This document shows, one piece after another, positions 1 through 8,865 of a stretch of DNA of 64,000 bases. A program made the translations under genes and the position numbers. The notes under the pieces are model-generated. The model ran no database searches. It had not been told where the DNA came from and worked only from the letters and a program-made list of their open reading frames with translations. The first letter of the stretch is position 1; each line of letters begins with the position of its first letter. This DNA is from Paraburkholderia dioscoreae (lineage in GTDB: Bacteria > Pseudomonadota > Gammaproteobacteria > Burkholderiales > Burkholderiaceae), in the NCBI RefSeq assembly GCF_902459535.1, contig NZ_LR699554.1:2294001-2358000 (forward strand), given 5' to 3'.

Positions 1-903
1 CCACTGTGGCTCGTGCCCGGTCTGCTGACGGGCTTGGGTATCGGCCTGCGCTGGATTGCCAACGAAACCTGGCTCTACAGTCTGGTTCCCGCTGAATCGA
101 GCGGGCGCGTGGTGGGCGTGCACGAAGCGCTGATCGCCACGGCGGGCGTGATCGGCCCGGCGCTGGCCGTGTGGTGCGACGTCGACGGACGCATCATGTT
201 CGCGGCCGGCGCGGCCTTCACGTTCGCCGCGGCGCTGCCGCTGTGGCTGACCGCATCGGATGGAAAGCGGCCTGCTTTGGCAGAACAACCGCCCGTGCGA
301 AGAAAAGCCGCCGGACGGCGCTTGCCGATCGGTCCGCTGGTGAGCCTCGGCATGGTGGTCGTCGCGGCCGGCGGTCTCGGCGACGGCGCACTGTACGGCC
401 TCTTTCCGCTATTCGCCGACGCACACGGCCTCAGCGCCACGCAAACCGCCACGCTGCTGACGCTGTTCGGCGTGGGCGGCATGGCGCTGCAATTTCCGGT
501 CGGCTGGCTGGCCGACCGCTCGGGGCTCGCCACCGCGGTGATCGTCTGCGCCGCGCTCAGCACGCTGGCCATCTGCGGTTTCGCGCTGGCCGCGCCCGCC
601 TCATGGCTCGCGGCCGCGAGCGCGCTATTGCTCGGCGGCATGAACAGTTCGTTCATCACGCTCGGCATGTACGCGGCGGCTTGCAGCGACAAGGCCGCGC
701 TCACGCGCAACATGCGCCTCGTGTCGCTTACCTTCACGGCGAGTTCGATCGTGGGACCGCTTGTCGCGGGCTTCGCAATGAAAGCGCGCGGCAGCGACAT
801 GCTGATGTGGCAACTGGCGCTCATGAGCGGCGCGCTGGTGGTCTATACGCTCGGATTGCGCGAAGGCCGGCGTCAGCCCGAACGTTCGTCGTCGTTGGGC
901 TGA
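1..903 (+). CDS. MFS transporter, C-terminal part (5' end outside window)
   Basis: The reading frame is open from base 1 and gives 300 residues before the stop at 901-903, so the start lies upstream of the window. The visible part has about eight hydrophobic segments. A motif of the MFS loop type, GWLADRSG, sits near residue 167, after a segment rich in Gly and Phe; the C-terminus is a short charged tail. This is the pattern of the second half of a drug/metabolite:H+ antiporter or a YcaD-like sugar permease. An inner-membrane role is inferred from family membership and the substrate cannot be told. It runs convergently into the ureohydrolase gene at 939. Confidence 0.8.
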   Translation, partial: PLWLVPGLLTGLGIGLRWIANETWLYSLVPAESSGRVVGVHEALIATAGVIGPALAVWCDVDGRIMFAAGAAFTFAAALPLWLTASDGKRPALAEQPPVRRKAAGRRLPIGPLVSLGMVVVAAGGLGDGALYGLFPLFADAHGLSATQTATLLTLFGVGGMALQFPVGWLADRSGLATAVIVCAALSTLAICGFALAAPASWLAAASALLLGGMNSSFITLGMYAAACSDKAALTRNMRLVSLTFTASSIVGPLVAGFAMKARGSDMLMWQLALMSGALVVYTLGLREGRRQPERSSSLG

Positions 904-938
904 GCCGGTCCATTTAAATGCAAATGGCCGTCGAGCGC

Positions 939-1907
939 TTAAGTGCCGCGTTGCGCAACCTTGCGCTGACGCCACAGGCACAACAGATCGCACGCGATAT
1001 GCGCGGCGGCAATCGCCGTGATCTCGCTCTGGTCGTATGCGGGAGCGACTTCCACGACGTCCGCGCCCACCAGATTCAAGGCGCCGAGCCCGCGCACGAT
1101 CGCCAGTCCCTGCGCCGACGACAAACCACCCGCCACCGGTGTGCCCGTGCCCGGAGCGCACGCCGGATCGAGACAGTCGATATCGAAAGTCAAATAGGCG
1201 GGACGTTCCCCCACAATCGACGCAATCTGCTCCACCGTTGCCCGCGTGCCATGCTCGTGCACCCAGGCGGCGTCGAGAATATTGATGCCCATGAAATCGT
1301 CATTCCATGTGCGAATGCCGATCTGCACCGAGGTCTTCGGATCGATCAGGCCGTCTTTCACTGCCTTGTAGAACATCGAACCGTGATTCAGGCTGTCTGG
1401 ACTATCGTCGGCCCAGGTATCGCAATGGGCGTCGAAATGAATCAGCGAGAGCGGTCTGCCGTACTTCTCCGCATGCGCGATCAACAGCGGATAAGTAATG
1501 TAGTGATCGCCGCCGAGTGTCAGCATCTTTGCGCCCGAGCGCAAAATCGTGCGCGCATGCTCGACGATGGACGCCTTGATCGTGAGCGGATTGTGCGCGT
1601 CGAACCAGCAGTCGCCATAGTCGGTCACGGCGAGGTCGTCGAACGGATTGAAACCCCACGGATACGGATGCAGTTCCGACAGCTGCACGCTGGCCGCGCG
1701 TACCGCCGCGGGTCCGAGACGCGCTCCCGAGCGGAACGTGGTGGCCAGATCGAGCGGCACGCCGGAGACCACGACGTCGACGCCGTCGAGTTCACGCGTG
1801 TACTTGCGGCGCATGAACGACAGCACGCCCGCATAGGTGTTTTCGATCGACGAGCCATAGAGCGACGCACGGCGGATCGCGCCGTCGCCGTAGACGAGTT
1901 CAGTCAT
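939..1907 (-). CDS. speB: Agmatinase / ureohydrolase family protein
   Basis: The 322-residue product has the arginase-fold manganese ligands in order: GGDH (His135), DAHCD (159-163) and DIDCLDP (242-248). This family hydrolyses guanidino compounds to urea plus an amine; agmatine to putrescine is the usual assignment. The gene is third in a minus-strand series puuR - aldehyde dehydrogenase - speB, which suits putrescine production or catabolism. Related ureohydrolases act on guanidinobutyrate, guanidinopropionate or guanidinoacetate, and the aldehyde dehydrogenase next door would equally suit guanidinobutyrase. Length is normal (about 310-320). Substrate is inferred; the family is secure. Confidence 0.88.
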   Translation of the reverse strand: MTELVYGDGAIRRASLYGSSIENTYAGVLSFMRRKYTRELDGVDVVVSGVPLDLATTFRSGARLGPAAVRAASVQLSELHPYPWGFNPFDDLAVTDYGDCWFDAHNPLTIKASIVEHARTILRSGAKMLTLGGDHYITYPLLIAHAEKYGRPLSLIHFDAHCDTWADDSPDSLNHGSMFYKAVKDGLIDPKTSVQIGIRTWNDDFMGINILDAAWVHEHGTRATVEQIASIVGERPAYLTFDIDCLDPACAPGTGTPVAGGLSSAQGLAIVRGLGALNLVGADVVEVAPAYDQSEITAIAAAHIACDLLCLWRQRKVAQRGT

Positions 1908-1994
1908 GAGTGACCTGATACCTATAGACAGTCCGGCGGCGCGCGTGAAGCTTCAAGAGGCACGCGCAACGCCGGCATCGGATTCATTGGGAAC

Positions 1995-2023
1995 GCGGCG
2001 GTGCGCCTCACGCACACCGCCGC
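1995..2023. other. Stem-loop between aldehyde dehydrogenase and speB genes
   Basis: A 9-bp perfect stem, GCGGCGGTG paired with CACCGCCGC, encloses an 11-nt loop in the 134-bp gap. There is no T-run on the minus strand side, so it is more likely an mRNA-processing or stabilising element than a strong terminator. Confidence 0.4.
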
Positions 2024-2041
2024 GCCGGCTTCGCGAATCCT

Positions 2042-3535
2042 TTAGCGCAGCCGCACGAGCGTGGACTTCAGCTCGGTGTATTTTTCCAACGCGTGCAGCG
2101 ACTTGTCGCGGCCATTGCCCGATTGCTTGTAGCCGCCGAACGGGAAATTCATGTCGCCGCCTTCGTCGTAGCAATTGACCCATACCGTGCCGGCGCGGAG
2201 CTTGCGCGACACTTCGTGCGCGGTGGTCAGATTCGAGGTCCAGACTGCGGCGGCGAGACCATACTCGCTGTCGTTAGCGATCCTGATCGCCTCTTCCACC
2301 GTGTCGAACGTGATCACCGACAACACCGGTCCGAAGATTTCCTCGCGCGCGACCTTCGCACCTGAAGCCGGAATCTCGAAGATGGTCGGCTCGATATAGA
2401 AGCCGCCCGTTTCCTCTTTCACGCGTGCGCCGCCCAGCAGCAGCTTTGCCTCGGCGCGGCCGGCTTCGATATAGCCGAGCACGCGTTCGAGCTGAACCTT
2501 GTCGACGATCGCGCCCATCGACGTGTTCGGGTCGAGCGGATTGCCCGGCGTATAGCTGCGTGCCGCGGCGATCAGCTTGTCGAGGAACACGTCTTTGATG
2601 TCGCGGTGCACGAGCAGACGCGAACCCGCCGTGCACATTTCACCCATGTTGTAAAAGATTGCCCCGGCCGCCGCGTTCGCCGCGCGGTCCATATCGGGGC
2701 AATCCGGCATCACGATGTTCGGCGACTTGCCGCCGAGTTCGAGCCACACGCGTTTCAGGTTCGATTGCCCGGCGTACTGCATGATCAGCTTGCCGACGTT
2801 GGTCGAACCCGTGAAGGCGAGGCAGTCCACGTCCTGATGCAGCGCCAGCAGCTTGCCCGGCTCGCCCCCGCCCGGCACGACGTTGAACACGCCGGCGGGA
2901 ATGCCTGCATCGAGAGCGAGTTGCGCGAGGCGGATCGCGGTGAGCGGCGATTTCTCCGAAGGTTTCAGCACCACGCTATTGCCCGCAGCCAGAGCCGGGC
3001 CGAATTTCCACGACGCCATCAGGATCGGGAAATTCCACGGCACGACCGCGGCCACCACGCCGATCGGCTCGCGCGTGACGAGTCCGACCAGATGATGATC
3101 GGCCGGCGCGACTTCGCCGCCGATCTTGTCGATCGCTTCGGCAAACCACTCGACGCAATACGCCGCGCCCGGCACGTCCACGCTGGTGGTGTCGGCGATC
3201 GGCTTGCCCGCGTCGAGCGTTTCGAGCAGTGCGAGCTCGTCCATATGCTCGCGGATCGACGCTGCCCAGCGCAACAGAATGGCTTTGCGCTGGCGCGGGT
3301 TGAGGCCCGACCACACGCCGGAGTCGAATGCTCGGCGTGCGGCCGACACCGCCGCGTCGACCTCGGCCGCGCCGCTGTCGGCAACTTTGGCGAGCAGCTT
3401 GCCGTCGATCGGGCTCAGGCAGTCGAACGTGCGGCCGCCTTCGGCGTCACGGTATTCGCCGTCGATAAACGCGCGGCCTTCAATAGAAAGCGTAGCGGCT
3501 TTGTCTTGCCAGAAAGCGAGAGATTTCTTGTCCAT
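2042..3535 (-). CDS. puuC: Aldehyde dehydrogenase, gamma-glutamyl-gamma-aminobutyraldehyde type (PuuC-like)
   Basis: The 497-residue product is a full-length ALDH-superfamily NAD(P)+-dependent enzyme. Visible active-site residues are Asn168 in PWNFP, Glu266 in LELGGK and Cys301 in GEMCTAG; the cofactor-loop motif FTGSTNVGK is at 241-249. In the Puu pathway the enzyme oxidises gamma-glutamyl-gamma-aminobutyraldehyde to gamma-glutamyl-GABA. The context supports this role: puuR lies upstream on the same strand, and puuA, puuB and puuD are in the divergent array. It could also accept plain 4-aminobutyraldehyde from the SpuC transaminase route. The 119-bp gap before it contains a pentanucleotide repeat. 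Confidence 0.9.
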   Translation of the reverse strand: MDKKSLAFWQDKAATLSIEGRAFIDGEYRDAEGGRTFDCLSPIDGKLLAKVADSGAAEVDAAVSAARRAFDSGVWSGLNPRQRKAILLRWAASIREHMDELALLETLDAGKPIADTTSVDVPGAAYCVEWFAEAIDKIGGEVAPADHHLVGLVTREPIGVVAAVVPWNFPILMASWKFGPALAAGNSVVLKPSEKSPLTAIRLAQLALDAGIPAGVFNVVPGGGEPGKLLALHQDVDCLAFTGSTNVGKLIMQYAGQSNLKRVWLELGGKSPNIVMPDCPDMDRAANAAAGAIFYNMGEMCTAGSRLLVHRDIKDVFLDKLIAAARSYTPGNPLDPNTSMGAIVDKVQLERVLGYIEAGRAEAKLLLGGARVKEETGGFYIEPTIFEIPASGAKVAREEIFGPVLSVITFDTVEEAIRIANDSEYGLAAAVWTSNLTTAHEVSRKLRAGTVWVNCYDEGGDMNFPFGGYKQSGNGRDKSLHALEKYTELKSTLVRLR

Positions 3536-3606
3536 CAGGATGCCTCAATGTGTTGTGCGCTCGACGCAAACCTGCATCGACTTCATGCGGTACTGAACTG
3601 CGGCAC

Positions 3607-3631
3607 TGAGTTGAGTTGAGTTGAGTTGAGT
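3607..3631. repeat. Pentanucleotide tandem repeat (TGAGT x5)
   Basis: Five uninterrupted copies of TGAGT lie in the 119-bp gap between the puuR stop and the aldehyde dehydrogenase start. The tract is about 70 bp upstream of the dehydrogenase start codon, where a change of copy number would alter spacing in the leader or a promoter. It is non-coding. Confidence 0.85.
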
Positions 3632-3654
3632 CGAGGCGCGTTGGCGCGGAGTCC

Positions 3655-4206
3655 TCAGAAGGTGGGCGGCGAATTGGCCGACACGATCTCGCAGAGATGC
3701 TCCGCGCTGGGATTGCGAAAACGGTGCGGAAGACGGCTTTCGAAGTAGTAGCTGTCACCGGGGTCGAGCAGCCACGTGGTACCGTCCACCGTCAGTTCGA
3801 TCTGACCGCTCACCACCACCCCGCCCTCGTGCCCTTCGTGCTCCAGCATTTCCGGCCCCGTGTCCGACAACGGTTGATAGACTTCGCGCAAAATCCCCAT
3901 GTTGCGGTCTTTCACGCTCGAACCCGCCAGATAGAACTCGATCGATTCATTGCCGAGGTTCGGCATATCGGCGCGGCGCGACACGACCGAACGCTCCACC
4001 TCCACTTCGAAGGTGAAGAATTCGGCGAGACTCATGGGTATGCATTCGAGCAGTTTCTTCAGCGAGCCAACCGAGGGGCTCACGCGATTCTGCTCGATCA
4101 ACGAGATCGTGCCGTTCGTCACTCCCGCCCGTTTCGCCAGTTCACGCTGGGACAAGCCGTGCTTCTTGCGGATGTATTGCAGACGGGTCGCTACTTCTAT
4201 GGACAT
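3655..4206 (-). CDS. puuR: PuuR-like XRE/cupin transcriptional regulator of polyamine genes
   Basis: The product of 183 residues has an N-terminal XRE helix-turn-helix (about 7-62; motif GLSQRELAKRAGVTNGTISL) and a C-terminal cupin (about 105-175; LDPGDSYYFESRLPHRF). This is the architecture of PuuR, the repressor released by putrescine. The ATG at 4206 was chosen because GAGAA lies 7 nt upstream; an in-frame ATG at 4224 would add six residues. It is divergent from puuD across about 960 bp that hold a perfect inverted repeat and a promoter. It is co-directional with the aldehyde dehydrogenase and speB, so it may be autoregulated. Confidence 0.9.
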   Translation of the reverse strand: MSIEVATRLQYIRKKHGLSQRELAKRAGVTNGTISLIEQNRVSPSVGSLKKLLECIPMSLAEFFTFEVEVERSVVSRRADMPNLGNESIEFYLAGSSVKDRNMGILREVYQPLSDTGPEMLEHEGHEGGVVVSGQIELTVDGTTWLLDPGDSYYFESRLPHRFRNPSAEHLCEIVSANSPPTF

Positions 4207-4407
4207 CGCTAGGTTCTCTGACATGGAAAACGATCGGGCCGCTAAAGGACCACATGACTCAGGCAACGAGGTGCCCGCGAGTGTTGAATATTCTAATCAC
4301 TTTAATCGTTGCGCCGCTGGGGAAAACCCTGAAAGGTTTCCGAAATATGAACAGCGCAACGAACGTTCCCACCGGGCGGGATTCTAGCCGCACCCTCGGG
4401 AAAGCCC

Positions 4408-4424
4408 TGATAAATCTTTTATCA
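4408..4424. promoter_or_regulatory. Perfect inverted repeat, probable PuuR operator
   Basis: TGATAAA-TCT-TTTATCA is a perfect 7-3-7 dyad in the puuR-puuD divergent region. It ends 8 bp before the -35 box of the plus-strand promoter, a position suited to repression by the adjacent XRE regulator. Assignment to PuuR is inference from location and symmetry. Confidence 0.65.
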
Positions 4425-4432
4425 AAAAGGAT

Positions 4433-4460
4433 TTGACGGCTTTATTGGCTCGTATATGCT
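4433..4460 (+). promoter_or_regulatory. Probable sigma-70 promoter for the puuD-puuB array
   Basis: TTGACG (4433-4438) and TATGCT (4455-4460) are separated by 16 bp in an AT-rich patch that stands out from the surrounding GC-rich DNA. The inverted repeat at 4408-4424 lies just upstream. The first recognised gene, puuD, starts 700 bp downstream, which implies a long leader or a second promoter. Confidence 0.55.
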
Positions 4461-5163
4461 GATTCACAGGCGGTCGTCATACCGACGTCGGGAAGCACCA
4501 AAGCGTGTTTTGCGGCGCAGCGAATTCAGTTCGCATCGGTTCAAGGCGATCATCCCAGCGTCCTGTTTCTTTAAACGCCCCGTGCGGATTTCGAGCAGGC
4601 CGTTCAATACTTTCAACGTCGCTAGTCGAGTGTAATCGTGAGAGTCCGAGGCCCTTTGGTGAGATGGAATCGTAGTCAGGCGAGTTGTCCTCGCGCTGAC
4701 GGCGCCATCGCCGACGGCAGCAACGGCAGCCTTGCGTTCCGCCGCTTTCTGTCCGTCTTCACGATCCTGTCCCGCCGTTCAGTTCGACGTCACAACTCTA
4801 TCTCCGCGCGCGCCTTCATTGCCGTGCGCACGGACGAAGTCGCCTCGCTGCTGCCGTAGCGCCTCTCTCCTTTTCGCCGTTCGATTCATCCGTTTGCGTG
4901 AGCGCGCTCTTTCGAGCCGTGCGTTCCTGCATGTGCGGTGCCGTCTGCCGCCCGCGCGTTTCATGCCCATCGGATCAGTTGCGCACCGCAGCGGATCGAA
5001 TCGAACAGCCCATCCGATAACCACGCGCGGCGCGTTTCTGTCGACGACGACCGCCTGCACCACCCGGTGGCTTTGCGCTTCGCGCATGGCTGCGGAATCG
5101 TGCCGCGCTGTGTTTAACGTTGTTCATGCCGCGTCCCGCGGGGAACACACACGTCTATTCGTT
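4461..5163 (+). other. Long untranslated leader upstream of puuD
   Basis: About 700 bp follow the predicted promoter without a convincing gene. The puuD frame is open from 4732, but the upstream residues are rich in Arg, Ser, Ala and Cys and show no conserved domain before the clear PuuD start at 5164. I see no riboswitch consensus by eye. Confidence 0.4.
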
Positions 5164-5958
5164 ATGCGAAACAAACCTCTCGTCGGCATCAGCGCCGACA
5201 GAACGATGATGGGAGTTCACCCGTCGCACGTGGTTGGCGAGAAGTACATCGCCGCTATCGTGGACGGCTCACAGGCGCTCGCCATGTTGCTGCCGGCGCT
5301 CGGCGAGCGTCAGTCCGCGGCGGACGTGCTGGCGACAGTCGACGGCCTGCTGTTTACCGGCAGCTATTCGAACGTCGAGCCGCATCGCTACGGCGGCCAG
5401 CCCAGCACGCCGGGCACGCTGCACGACGCCGCACGCGACGCGACCACGCTGCCGCTCATGCGCGCGGCGATCGCAGCCGGTGTGCCGGTGCTGGCCGTAT
5501 GCCGGGGCTTCCAGGAAATGAACGTGGTTTTTGGCGGGACGCTGCATCAAAGCGTTCACGCGGTGGACGGTCTGAACGACCATCGCGAGAACAAGGAAGA
5601 CGACCTCGACGTGCAATACGCACCGTCGCATTCGATCACGCTGACGCAGGGCGGCTTGTTGCAGCGCCTCGCGGGCGGCACGAATGAAGCGCGTGTGAAT
5701 TCATTGCACGGTCAGGGCGTCGAGCGGCTGGGCGTGGGCCTCACGGCCGAAGCCACCGCGCCGGACGGCCTGATTGAAGCGGTAAGCGTGAAAGATGCGC
5801 GTGCCTTCGCGCTGGGTGTGCAGTGGCACCCGGAGTGGAAGCATGCCAGCGACGCGCTTTCCACCGCGATCTTTCGTGCGTTCGGCGACGCCTGCCGCGA
5901 TCGAATGCGCACCAAGGCCGGCTATGGCGCGGCATCCGCCGCCGCCACGCATGCCTGA
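5164..5958 (+). CDS. puuD: Gamma-glutamyl-gamma-aminobutyrate hydrolase (class I GATase-like)
   Basis: The 264-residue product has the class I glutamine-amidotransferase fold with a visible catalytic triad: Cys113 in AVCRGFQEMN, His222 and Glu224 in GVQWHPEW. PuuD hydrolyses gamma-glutamyl-GABA to glutamate and GABA, the last step of the Puu route. The ATG at 5164 was chosen because family similarity begins there (MRNKPLVGIS); the frame is open further upstream but carries non-conserved Arg/Ser-rich sequence. Only a weak, distant GGGGAA precedes it. It heads the plus-strand array, 32 bp before puuA. A general peptidase C26 role is the main alternative. Confidence 0.9.
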   Translation: MRNKPLVGISADRTMMGVHPSHVVGEKYIAAIVDGSQALAMLLPALGERQSAADVLATVDGLLFTGSYSNVEPHRYGGQPSTPGTLHDAARDATTLPLMRAAIAAGVPVLAVCRGFQEMNVVFGGTLHQSVHAVDGLNDHRENKEDDLDVQYAPSHSITLTQGGLLQRLAGGTNEARVNSLHGQGVERLGVGLTAEATAPDGLIEAVSVKDARAFALGVQWHPEWKHASDALSTAIFRAFGDACRDRMRTKAGYGAASAAATHA

Positions 5959-5990
5959 GCCGGTCGCGCACCAAAACTGAGAGAACAATC

Positions 5991-7325
5991 ATGCATGACA
6001 TCGACGATTTTCTGAAGAAGAACCGTGTCACCGAAATCGAAGCGATCATTCCGGATATGGCCGGGATCGCGCGCGGCAAGATCATTCCGCGCAGCAAATT
6101 CGAATCCGGCGAGTCCATGCGCTTGCCGCAGGCGGTGATGATCCAGACCGTCACAGGGGATTATCCGGAAGACGGCACGCTCACTGGCGTCACCGATCCG
6201 GACATGGTCTGCGTGCCCGACCCCAGCACCATCCGCATGATTCCGTGGGCCGTCGATCCGACCGCCCAGGTAATCCACGATTGCGTTCACTTCGACGGCA
6301 CGCCGGTCGCGATCTCGCCGCGCCGTGTACTGCGCCGTGTGCTCGAACTCTATAAGGCCAAGGGCTGGAAGCCGGTCATCGCGCCCGAGCTCGAGTTCTA
6401 TCTGGTCGACATGAACAAGGATCCGGACCTGCCGCTGCAACCGCCTATCGGCCGTACCGGGCGTCCGGAAACCGGCCGTCAGGCGTATTCGATCGAGGCA
6501 GTCAACGAATTCGATCCGCTTTTCGAAGACATCTACGAGTACTGCGAGGTGCAGGAACTGGAAGTCGACACGCTGATTCACGAAGTCGGCGCCGCGCAGA
6601 TGGAAATCAACTTCATGCACGGCGATCCGCTCAAGCTCGCCGACAGCGTGTTCCTCTTCAAGCGCACGGTGCGTGAAGCCGCGTTGCGCCACAAGATGTA
6701 TGCCACTTTCATGGCCAAGCCGATGGAAGGCGAACCGGGCTCGGCGATGCACATGCATCAAAGTCTCGTCGACGAAGAAACCGGCCACAACCTCTTCACC
6801 GGCGCGGACGGCAAGCCGACCACATTGTTCACGAGCTATATCGCCGGTCTGCAGAAGTACACGCCCGCGTTGATGCCGATTTTCGCGCCGTATATCAACT
6901 CGTATCGCCGCCTGTCGCGCTTCATGGCCGCGCCGATCAACGTGGCCTGGGGTTACGACAACCGCACGGTGGGTTTCCGGATTCCGCATTCGGGGCCGGC
7001 CGCGCGCCGCATCGAAAACCGCATTCCGGGCGTGGACTGCAACCCGTACCTCGCGATTGCAGCGACGCTCGCCGCCGGCTATCTCGGCATGACGCAGAAC
7101 CTCGAAGCCACCGAGCCACTGCTCAGCGACGGTTACGAATTGCCGTATCAGTTGCCGCGCAATCTCGAAGAGGGCCTGACGTTGATGGGCGCCTGTGAAC
7201 CGATCGCCGAAGTACTCGGCGAAAAATTCGTCAAGGCTTACCTCGCCCTGAAGGAAACCGAATACGAAGCGTTTTTCCGCGTGATCAGTTCGTGGGAACG
7301 CAGGCATTTGCTGCTGCACGTGTAA
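5991..7325 (+). CDS. puuA: Glutamine-synthetase-type gamma-glutamylputrescine synthetase
   Basis: The product has 444 residues, shorter than housekeeping GlnA (about 470) and right for PuuA. Glutamine-synthetase metal and ATP motifs are visible: ELEF at 133-136, EVGAAQMEIN around 198-207 and MHMHQS with His254 and His256. There is no GlnA adenylylation-loop tyrosine motif that I can see. PuuA joins glutamate to putrescine using ATP, the first step of the glutamylated route. The ATG at 5991 follows GAGAG with good spacing. Its place between puuD and spuC supports polyamine use rather than ammonia assimilation. Confidence 0.92.
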   Translation: MHDIDDFLKKNRVTEIEAIIPDMAGIARGKIIPRSKFESGESMRLPQAVMIQTVTGDYPEDGTLTGVTDPDMVCVPDPSTIRMIPWAVDPTAQVIHDCVHFDGTPVAISPRRVLRRVLELYKAKGWKPVIAPELEFYLVDMNKDPDLPLQPPIGRTGRPETGRQAYSIEAVNEFDPLFEDIYEYCEVQELEVDTLIHEVGAAQMEINFMHGDPLKLADSVFLFKRTVREAALRHKMYATFMAKPMEGEPGSAMHMHQSLVDEETGHNLFTGADGKPTTLFTSYIAGLQKYTPALMPIFAPYINSYRRLSRFMAAPINVAWGYDNRTVGFRIPHSGPAARRIENRIPGVDCNPYLAIAATLAAGYLGMTQNLEATEPLLSDGYELPYQLPRNLEEGLTLMGACEPIAEVLGEKFVKAYLALKETEYEAFFRVISSWERRHLLLHV

Positions 7326-7352
7326 GGCAAACGCAAAAAATCTGGAGGAAGT

Positions 7353-8792
7353 ATGAGCTACAGAACAGAAGAAGTCGCTTACGTGCAACCGGCGCAACCT
7401 GCCGCAAGCGCGCAAGCCGCACAACAGCAACGCAGCACCGCCGAATATCGCGCGCTGGACGCCGCGCACCACATCCACCCGTTTTCGGATATGGGCGCGC
7501 TCAATCGCACCGGCAGCCGCGTGATCGTCAAGGCACAAGGCGTGTACCTGTGGGACTCGGACGGCAACAAGGTGATCGACGGCATGGCCGGCCTGTGGTG
7601 CGTGAACGTCGGGTATGGCCGCAAGGAACTGGCCGACGCCGCATACAGACAGATGATGGAGCTGCCCTACTACAACACATTCTTCAAGACCACGCACCCG
7701 CCGGTGATCGAACTGTCGGCATTGCTCGCGGAGCTGGCGCCCGAACCGTTCAATCACTTCTTCTACTGCAATAGCGGCTCGGAAGGCAACGACACGGTGC
7801 TGCGCATCGTCCACCATTACTGGGCAACGCAGGGCAAGCACTCGAAGAAATTCGTGATCTCGCGCAAGAACGGCTATCACGGTTCGACGATCGCGGGCGG
7901 CACGCTCGGCGGCATGGGCTACATGCATGAACAGATGCCCTCGAAAGTCGAGAACATCGTGCATATCGACCAGCCGTATTTCTTCGGCGAAGCACAAGGC
8001 AATCTGACGCCGGAAGAGTTCGCACTGGCTCGCGCGCAACAGCTGGAAGCGAAAATTCTCGAAATCGGCGCGGACAATGTCGCCGCATTTATCGGTGAGC
8101 CTTTCCAGGGAGCGGGCGGCGTGATCTTCCCCGCTTCGACGTATTGGCCGGAAATCCAGCGCATTTGCCGCAAGTACGACATTCTGCTCGTCGCCGACGA
8201 AGTGATCGGCGGTTTCGGCCGCACCGGCGAGTGGTTCGCACACCAGTACTTCGGTTTCGAGCCGGATCTGATCACACTGGCCAAGGGCCTGACGAGCGGT
8301 TACATACCGATGGGCGCGGTCGGCCTGCATGATCGCGTCGCCAAAGCAATCATCGAGAACGGCGACTTCAACCACGGTCTCACGTACTCGGGTCATCCGG
8401 TCGCCGCCGCCGTTGCGGTCGCGAACCTCAAGCTGCTGCGCGACGAAAAGATCGTCGAGCGCGTCAAGACCCATACGGGTCCGTACTTCCAGAAGAAGCT
8501 GCGCGACACGCTCGGCAATCACCCGATCATCGGCGAGATCTCCGGCGCGGGTCTGGTGGCCGGCCTGCAACTCGCGGAAGACCCGAAAACACGCAAGCGT
8601 TTCGCCAATGGCGGTGACGTCGGCACGATCTGCCGCGACTTCTGCTTCAACGGCAATCTCATCATGCGCGCCACCGGCGACCGGATGCTGCTGTCGCCGC
8701 CGCTGGTCATCAACAAGCTGGAAATCGACGAGATCGTCTCGAAGGCCAAAAAAGCCATCGACGCGACCGCACAACAACTCGGCATTTCGTAA
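7353..8792 (+). CDS. spuC: Putrescine/polyamine:pyruvate aminotransferase (class III)
   Basis: The 479-residue class III PLP aminotransferase has Lys311 in TLAKGLTSGY as the expected Schiff-base lysine and DEVIGGFGRTGEWF just before it. It matches the SpuC/putrescine-pyruvate transaminase subgroup, which turns putrescine into 4-aminobutyraldehyde using pyruvate. GGAGGAAGT stands immediately before the ATG, a very strong ribosome site. Having both PuuA and SpuC means the locus encodes two parallel entry routes into GABA. Other omega-amine aminotransferases share the motifs, so exact amine preference is inferred. Confidence 0.9.
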   Translation: MSYRTEEVAYVQPAQPAASAQAAQQQRSTAEYRALDAAHHIHPFSDMGALNRTGSRVIVKAQGVYLWDSDGNKVIDGMAGLWCVNVGYGRKELADAAYRQMMELPYYNTFFKTTHPPVIELSALLAELAPEPFNHFFYCNSGSEGNDTVLRIVHHYWATQGKHSKKFVISRKNGYHGSTIAGGTLGGMGYMHEQMPSKVENIVHIDQPYFFGEAQGNLTPEEFALARAQQLEAKILEIGADNVAAFIGEPFQGAGGVIFPASTYWPEIQRICRKYDILLVADEVIGGFGRTGEWFAHQYFGFEPDLITLAKGLTSGYIPMGAVGLHDRVAKAIIENGDFNHGLTYSGHPVAAAVAVANLKLLRDEKIVERVKTHTGPYFQKKLRDTLGNHPIIGEISGAGLVAGLQLAEDPKTRKRFANGGDVGTICRDFCFNGNLIMRATGDRMLLSPPLVINKLEIDEIVSKAKKAIDATAQQLGIS

Positions 8793-8865
8793 CGGCAGTC
8801 CGTATCGGCATGGGCACACCCACACGTCACGCTCATGCCGGTTCTTCACATCAAGGGAAAAAACC

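Noticed and set aside
4732..5163. N-terminal extension of puuD by 144 residues
   Set aside because: The added residues are Arg/Ser/Cys-rich and unlike PuuD; family similarity begins at 5164.
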